NCBI GenBank assembly: GCA_025403435.1
Contig: CM046348.1
Span: forward strand, 31,960,147-32,024,146
Direction: 5' to 3'
Length of the DNA stretch: 64,000 nucleotides
From: Artocarpus heterophyllus
Taxonomy: Eukaryota; Streptophyta; Magnoliopsida; Rosales; Moraceae
The position numbers were made by a program, and so were the translations under genes. The notes under the pieces are model-generated. The model was not told the DNA's origin, did not search any database, and saw only the letters and a list, made by a program, of their open reading frames with translations. Positions within the stretch are counted from its first letter, which is position 1. Each line of letters starts with the position of its first letter. Below are positions 57,920-64,000 of the stretch, one piece after another.

Positions 57920-57928
57920 TTTTCTTTT

Positions 57929-58354
57929 CTAGCATTCGATAGAAGCATTGTACTTGCTCAGAAAATCCATCCCAAGAATCATATCGTAGTCATACATGTC
58001 GATCACAATGAGGTGAACGAAAAGTTCCCCATTAGAAATCCATAGGGGTACTATACACAAATAGTGCATAGATAATATCACTTCCCCGGAGGGTAGTGTC
58101 GTCGTGAATCCCTGTCTCATAGGCTCTAAATGAACCCCTAACCTCTTAGCAAATAATGTAGATACAAAAGAATGTGTGGCACCCGTATCGAAAAGAACAT
58201 AGGCATTAATAGAAAGGCTTATTATCTGAGCTGTGACCACATTTGAGGCTTCAGCAGCCACTTGTTCCATTGCCATGGCATATATGCGGGCATTCGTAGG
58301 TGGAGCTTCAAGTCTTCCTTGACTAATCAAGGGCCCTTCAAAGGAAGCTTGCAT
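57929..58354 (-). pseudogene. pro: Aspartic protease of D1
   Basis: Open minus-strand frame with VLFDTGATHSFVS near 58190, an intact D-T-G-A active site, then PLWISNGELFVHLIVIDM and YDMILGMDFLSKYNA, the second conserved block. It ends at a TAG (57929-57931) followed directly by the [10 protein letters not shown] start of the RT region in the same frame, so one point mutation separates protease from RT. Confidence 0.9.
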
Positions 58355-59494
58355 CTGATGAAGTTGGGCTTGAGGAGGAGCTCTCTGCTAGGCCTAGGCA
58401 TTCGTCTAATGGGGGCAGTTCTTAGCAAAATGATCTTCTTGCCCACAAATAAAACATCGATTTGTCCCCAAGCATCATTCTCCTAGATGTTTCTTTCCAC
58501 ATTTGGCGCATGGTTGAAACTGCCTGCTGTTGTTGTTGAGCTGGCCACCATTGTGCCTCTTGTGGCCTTGGCCTTGCTAGTTTTGTGAATTGCCCTTCCT
58601 TTTGTTGTTCTTCCAGTTCTGGTTGTTGTTGTTGCTGCTGTTGCTGTTATAATTGTTGTTGTTGTTCCTGTGAGGAGGGCGGTTTTGGTTGTTTGCATTG
58701 TTGGCTTGCTGAGCAGACTGAGGCTGATTCCTTCTTAACTTGGACAAGTGAAACTCAGCACGTTGGGCCCTCATAACAGCCTGTTCTTGCATCTTGGGTG
58801 GACTAGCTCCATCAACGATCGCAGCAATTTCTGGTCTGAGAACTTTGATCAATCTTCTAACCCTTTCACTCTCAGTGCTAACCATCCCTGGACATAATCG
58901 GGCTAGCTGATCGAACTTGGTCACCACATCTGTAACTGACATATCCCCCTGGCGTAGATTCTCGAACTTCTCATAATGCTTCCTTGTGATGTTCATGTGG
59001 GAGAACTTCGTGTTGAACTCGTGAACAAAGTCAGCCCATGTCATCTCATCAACGTTCCTACTCAATTCTATGCCATCCCACCAAATTCTGGCCTCCATGG
59101 TGAGACAGTACGATGTATAGAGAACCTTCTCATTGTCAATGAAATCCATGAGTCTCAGAGTGGCCTCAATTGTCTTCAACCATCCTTAACCGATTAACGG
59201 ATCCTTAGAACCCTCGAAATCCGCTGGCTTAACTTTCTTCCATCTGACTAGAAAGGGTTCCTGATAGGCCGCTCTAGGTTCTACAGCAGGAGCTGGAACT
59301 TCGTTAACTTGTGGCTATGGAGGAAGAGGAGGAGAAGGCACATCATTGCCTCATCATTCACCGTTCTGACCGTCGGCCATCAATTTGATAATCTCTCTTC
59401 TTTGATCCTCCAACTACCTTTGCAGCTCGGCGATCATCGTCATAAGCCTTTCATTGGTCTGGGTATGTGTTTGCATTCTTCTGCGGCCGTCCAT
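58355..59494 (-). pseudogene. gag: gag of D1
   Basis: Start ATG on the minus strand at 59494-59492 (MDGRRRMQ), about 200 bp after the PBS. The N-terminal part has stops near 59412, 59345 and 59315. The capsid fold is open at 59179-58577 (WLKTIEATLRLM, ARIWWDGIEL, DEMTWADFVHEFNTKF, FENLRQGDMSV). An Asn/Gln-rich linker coded by GTT/CTG-type repeats (58600-58700) precedes stops, and a zinc knuckle C-x2-C-x4-H-x4-C (RCFICGQEDHFAKNC) lies at about 58427-58471. Confidence 0.9.
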
Positions 59495-59693
59495 CGTTAA
59501 TTTCCTAAAAGAAATTGGGAACTTAGAAATAATCTTCTAATATGAGACAGGTTTTCACTACTAGAGCATTAATCATTAAACTTCTAAACCTTATCCTTAT
59601 CATCATACTTGCATCATATCATAAAACTTTAAAAACATACTTACTTGGAGGACTTGGACTGACGTGAGGCGATATGAATTGTAAACGAAAATT

Positions 59694-59705
59694 CGCTCTG
59701 ATACT
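59694..59705 (-). other. Primer-binding site of D1
   Basis: The minus strand reads TAGTATCAGAGC, one base off the initiator Met-tRNA type site, six bases inside the 5' LTR. Confidence 0.82.
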
Positions 59706-60055
59706 AAAGCCTATCACGCTACCTTAAGAATGTCACAGATGTCGTTATATTTATACATTACATACTTTTATTTAAGGTAAATTATTTGGACAAAACTTAA
59801 TTGAAAACATAATTAAGAAATCATAACCCAGGATCCATGCATAAATTTTTTATTTTTTATTTTTTATTATTTTTTTACTACATTCAATAACTTATACCAT
59901 ATTATTAATAATACTATTAAACATATAATTGATCAAAAACATCCTTTTATAAATAAAATATACCAAATGATAAAAACATATTTTTATCATGAAACATCGC
60001 AACACTTAAAAACAATCAACAAACTTTAAATCATCTTAAGCAAAATCTTCATTCT

Positions 60056-60208
60056 CGGTTCGGTAGGCCAAACTGAGAATTTCGACAGGCCGAACTGGAT
60101 CGACAGGCCGGTGTTCATCCACCGGCAGGCCGCCCGAGGCTCTGCAAAACTAGGTTTTAAACTTTGCTAAGATCGGTAGGCCGATCATCATTGTTTGGCA
60201 GGTCGACC
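60056..60208. repeat. CGGCAGGCCG motif cluster, U5 side of D1 5' LTR
   Basis: About seven copies, including perfect GATCGGTAGGCCGATC at 60171-60186. Confidence 0.92.
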
Positions 60209-61973
60209 GAATTTAAAGAAAAACATTAGAAAACTTAATTTAAAGACAAGATTCAATAAGCGGATGACCATATACTTAATAAGGTAAAATATTAAAATCT
60301 AGTTCATGAAATCTTTAAAAACTAGCAAGTAAAATATTAAAATATAGTTCATGTCATATATTCATAAAAAATAGCAATTAATATATATTTTCAAGGGACC
60401 GTGAAATCACCAAACTTCAAAATCTCTTCTACTAACCTACTTCATCACATATCCTTTCCTTTCTTGAAAATATCAATTTATAAAACATATCATTACAATA
60501 AGAACATTAGATTAAAACTGTCAACACAAAATACATCACTGACCTCCACGAATTCAATACTTAATAACTCAACATTTACACATAATTTGAGTACCATATT
60601 TGGCAGGGATAAAGTCAACACATAAACATGTTACCATTATGTTTCCTTAGTCAAAAAAATTACATTTAGTATCTAAAAACAAGTCATACATCATACACAC
60701 AAAATCTGCCAGAATAACTAGGCAGTGAATAACTTTAATCTCAGGTCCGTTTAACACCTTTTGACACCATAGAAAAATCTACAAAAATTAAAATATACAG
60801 TAGACATATAGAACTCTAATGAATCCAAAAATTGGCTTAAAAAAAATCGGAATAGGTCAAAATACACATTTGAAATCAATGGTAAAACTAGCCTCCATTA
60901 ACTTATACAGTGAGCTACATGAGTTCATCATTTTCAAACAATTAAAACACATTAATTTAAACTCTAAAATTCTTACTAACAACTTATTAACATACATCAC
61001 AATAACACAAAATTATCTCAACACCAATAAAATCATTTATCATACAAAACATCACATAACCAAAAAGTTCAACCATTTCACAGTTAAAGCAGTTTCTAGA
61101 CCTAGTCTTACTATAAATTCCATAACACATAAAATACTCATCAAATCATCACCAAAATTTTCAGTTCATAACTTAACATATATATGAGCATTCATACCAA
61201 ATTTCGTAGCAAACAAAGCACGTTTACCCCTTGAACAAAAAATCACATTTTCAAGCATCATAACCAAACAACAACATTTTTACTATGAGTGGCAGTGGGT
61301 AGAAAATTCATATCTTAATGTAGAAAAATTGAAATAATTTGAAACTTGGAAGAACATTACATAACATATATATGAACATCATATTAAAATTTCAGAGCAA
61401 AATAAGATTCATAGACAAAGTTATGGCTGTCAGAGTAAGGAGGAAAACATATTTCAGAGATACCAAAAAAGGGCTCTTACCTCAAAATGAAGCTTCTCTA
61501 GTTTATCTTTGAATTTGTCTAGGTGAAAAGTGAGATTTCTTGGTGCTATTTTAGTTGTTTGCAGCAGGGAAAATGGAGAAGAAAATGTAGAGAAGAGAGA
61601 GTGAGGGAGAGGAGATGTGAGAGAGAGAGAGAGCAAAATTATCGTGAAAAGAGAAATGGAAGTAACGTACAAAGGAGGCCTATCAAATCCGTTATTATCA
61701 GAAATTTTCTAATTAAAAGTTGGCTAATTGACATGGAGAAGGGAGAGGATTGGGGGAAAGTCAAATTGCCATTTCATCTTACCATATTTCAACACTTCAA
61801 ATAGCGAAACCATATCAATTATATTCAATCAATCAATAGTCAAATGTTTTATTTCCTTAAATGAGGAAATTAATCCATAAATATGCCAATTAATCACATT
61901 AAACCATCCAATCATTGTAATTATCTCAATCACAAATTTAGAGAGACTTTTCCTGACTGCTCGTCAGCTGTCA

Positions 61974-62062
61974 TCAGCCTGCCGATTCCATAAAGTCCGG
62001 CCTGCCGATTCTTTAGGGACAATTCGGCCTACCGAACTTGAAGGTTCAGCCTGCCGAACTGT
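61974..62062. repeat. CGGCAGGCCG motif cluster, U3 side of D1 5' LTR
   Basis: About four copies, including TTCGGCCTACCGAA at 62023-62036, in opposite orientation to the U5-side cluster. Confidence 0.9.
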
Positions 62063-62289
62063 CCTTACATACATGAATACATCATACATTTAAATCATTA
62101 AGGAATCATAATTAAACATACAATGGAAATAACATGAACACTTGAGTACTTCGATTCCACGTGATCGTCACCTATCATAGCACTTAAAATAAATGGTTAG
62201 TGACAACAATATCATAAATAAATATGGAAAAACTTAACATCGTTACTAATATTACATAATCCATTACATATAAATAGGTGGGTGTTACA

Positions 62290-64000
62290 ATGACTCCTTT
62301 TGTTGGCGTAACTTTTAAGAACACAGAATCACCTACAGCGAATTCTAAGGGCCTTCCTCTTTTATCAGCATAATTTTTCTGTTGGCTTTGAGCGGTCTTT
62401 ATTCTCTTTCGTATCAACTTAATATCTCAGAAGTCTCATTGACAAAGTCAGTCTTTTCTCCATCAATGCTTTCCATTATCTTCTTTTCACCAACTTCATG
62501 CCAACATATAGGCGACCTACATTTCTGCTAATATAAGGCCTCATAAGGTGCCATTCCCATTGTCGCCTCGTAGCTGTTGTTATAAGCGAATTCTGCTAAT
62601 AGTAATATTTTACACCAGCTAGTGTTGTAATCAAGAGTACAGGCCCAAAGCATATCCTCTAAGATCAAATTCATCCTCTCCATTTGGCCATCTGTTTGAG
62701 GATAAAAAGCTGTACTGAAGTGCAACTTAGTTCCCATTGTATTGTATACACTTTTTCAGAACTTGGACGTAAACCTACCATCACGATAAAAAATGATAGA
62801 CTTAGGGATTCCATGAAGTCGTACTATTTCCTTGACATAAAGTTCTACTAACTGCTCTACAGAATAAGTGATTTTAATGGGAATGAAATACTTCGTCTTC
62901 ATCAATCAGTCAACAACAACCCAAATCGCATCATATCCATTCATAGTCTTGGGCTACCCGGCAATGAAATCCATTACAATCTGCTCCTATTTCCATTCTG
63001 GTATCTGAATTGACTTCAAATCACCACCAAGTCTTTGGTATTCAGCTTTGTCTCACTGACATGTCAAGTATTTCTTCACATACATTGCAACGTCATGTTT
63101 TATTCCAAACCACCAAAAATTGTCCCTTAAATTATTATACATCTTGGTTGCACTAGGATGAATCGAGTAAGGAGTTTCATGAATTTCTACTAAGATTCTT
63201 TGCCTTAAACCAACAACGTTGGGAACACATAAGCGGTCCTTAAGATATGGACTTTCATCATCCACAATACAAAACTCTTCACATTTTTCTTCCTTTATTT
63301 CCTACTTAATCCTCACGAGACTTGCATCTTCGTCTTGCTTACTCCGAATCTCATCAAACAGCAATGGAGCAAGAGTTAGTGCTGAAAGCTACCCTGTTAT
63401 GATTTCCAAACCAAAGTCTAGAATTTCTTTCCTCAAAGGCTGAGACATTGCTTGTAACAACATCAATGTGGCAATAGTCTTCCTACTCAGAGCATCAGCC
63501 ACTCGATTAGCCTTTCCTGGATGATAAAGGATTTCATAATCATAATCCTTCATAAACTCTAACCATCTCCATTGTTTCATATTCAGGTCATTTTGAGTGA
63601 ATAAGTACTTTAAACTTTGAAGATCAGTGAAGATTTTACATTGAACTCTAAACAAGTAATGTCTCTAAATCTTTAATGCAAAAACTACAGTTGCCAATTT
63701 GAGGTCATGAGTGGGATAGTTCTTCTCGTAGTCTCTCAATTATCTTGATGCGTAGTCAATTACCCTATTATTTCGCATCAAGACTTCACCTAGGCCCATC
63801 TTAGAAGCATCATTGTAAATCACAAATCCATTGTTCCCTTCCAAATAGCCAAGACTGGAGCTGTAATCAACCTTTTCTTTAGTTCTTGAAAACTGTTCTT
63901 ACACACATCCGACCATTCAAACTTCTTTCCCTTGTGAGTTAGATTTGTGAGAGGCACTGCTACCTTGGAGAAATCTTCCACAAATTTCTGGTAATAACCA
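62290..64000 (-). pseudogene. pol: Integrase, RNase H and RT end of element E (partial)
   Basis: Reading from 64000 downward: the RT/RNase H connection (KFVEDFSKVAVPLTNL near 63970), RNase H with [12 protein letters not shown] and [15 protein letters not shown] (63655-63389), and the integrase zinc region (IHPSATKMYNNL, YLTCQ, 63265-63053). The core has stops around 63000-62740. The catalytic Glu segment TDGQMERMN is kept and the MAPYEALY end lies at 62737-62528. The integrase C-terminus reaches KVTPTKGV at 62290, where D1 is inserted; the protein continues at 41726. The N-terminal half of this element is outside the window. Confidence 0.9.

Larger units (their letters stand above)
41727..62289 (-). 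mobile_element. Tekay-type Ty3/gypsy element D1 containing copia C2
   Basis: Same family as E. In minus orientation: 5' LTR 59712-62289, PBS 59694-59705, gag from 59494, protease, RT, RNase H, integrase (down to 55102), copia C2, chromodomain (45251-45013), polypurine tract and 3' LTR 41727-44998. Perfect ATGAC duplication at 41722-41726 and 62290-62294. It is the best-preserved gypsy element here: the protease and RT catalytic sites are intact, but several stops and frameshifts remain. Confidence 0.96.
59712..62289 (-). repeat. 5' LTR of D1
   Basis: 2578 bp. Compared with the 3' LTR it lacks about 700 bp (equivalent of 42330-43015), and the terminal TG on the plus strand has become TA. The splice-donor-like GAGGTAAGAGCC is kept at 61475-61486. 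Confidence 0.94.
38304..64000 (-). mobile_element. Tekay-type Ty3/gypsy element E, interrupted by D1, runs off the right edge
   Basis: Minus-strand element: 3' LTR 38304-41314, polypurine tract, pol C-terminus 41315-41726, then D1, then pol resuming at 62290 and leaving the window at 64000. The reading frame across D1 is restored when D1 and one ATGAC copy are removed, which proves the two halves belong together. The element lies in the MULE transposase. Confidence 0.92.

Noticed and set aside
60401..61187. Plus-strand Asn/Thr/Ser-rich open frames, also seen at 43071-43295
   Set aside because: They lie inside the two D1 LTRs, are antisense to the element, and are similar only because the LTRs are copies.

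Overview
The window is a gene-poor block of a flowering-plant nuclear genome, probably a eudicot; the species cannot be told from the sequence. It is AT-rich and built almost entirely of LTR retrotransposons that have inserted into one another. No intact host gene, rRNA, tRNA or CRISPR array was recognised. The only host-like sequences are a broken cytokinin-activating LOG copy (about 1160-1740) and an unidentified small reading frame at the left end (91-396). One Mutator-like (MULE) transposase pseudogene lies at 36425-38303.

Layout, left to right. 1-5877: degenerate AT-rich DNA with the LOG copy, possibly the tail of an old Tat/Athila-like retroelement. 5878-12920: a complete but dead CRM/Reina-type Ty3/gypsy element (938/897 bp LTRs, PBS, gag-pol, PPT). 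12921-34111: an old Tekay/Del-type Ty3/gypsy element, T1 (plus strand). It carries an extra gag-like reading frame that is split by a minus-strand solo copia LTR (14381-16279, TSD AAAAG), followed by a stop-ridden gag-pol with chromodomain (16727-21331). Its 3' LTR is split by a full-length Ty1/copia element, C1 (23534-33842, TSD GTTAT). 34112-38303: AT-rich DNA and the MULE transposase, cut at 38303. 38304-64000: a minus-strand Tekay-type element E whose 3' LTR sits in the MULE. Its pol is split by a second member of the same family, D1 (41727-62289, perfect TSD ATGAC), and D1 in turn holds a second copia element, C2 (45252-55101). E runs off the right edge.

The genes work only as retrotransposon modules: gag (capsid, zinc knuckle), protease, reverse transcriptase, RNase H, integrase and, in Tekay types, a chromodomain for chromatin targeting. 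All primer-binding sites resemble initiator-methionine tRNA. Every element carries stops, frameshifts or lost catalytic residues. D1 is the least damaged.

The most unusual signal is a short GC-rich, nearly palindromic motif (consensus TCGGCAGGCCGA, arms such as GATCGG...CCGATC around CAGG, TAGG or CCTG). It recurs in clusters of about 2-10 in the LTRs and leaders of both the copia family and the unrelated gypsy family, standing out from the AT-rich background. I know of no description of it. Other notable points are a mosaic copia LTR, a 711-bp tandem duplication inside C1, a nested insertion series four levels deep with matching target duplications, and a CRM-type pol frame that continues into the 3' LTR.
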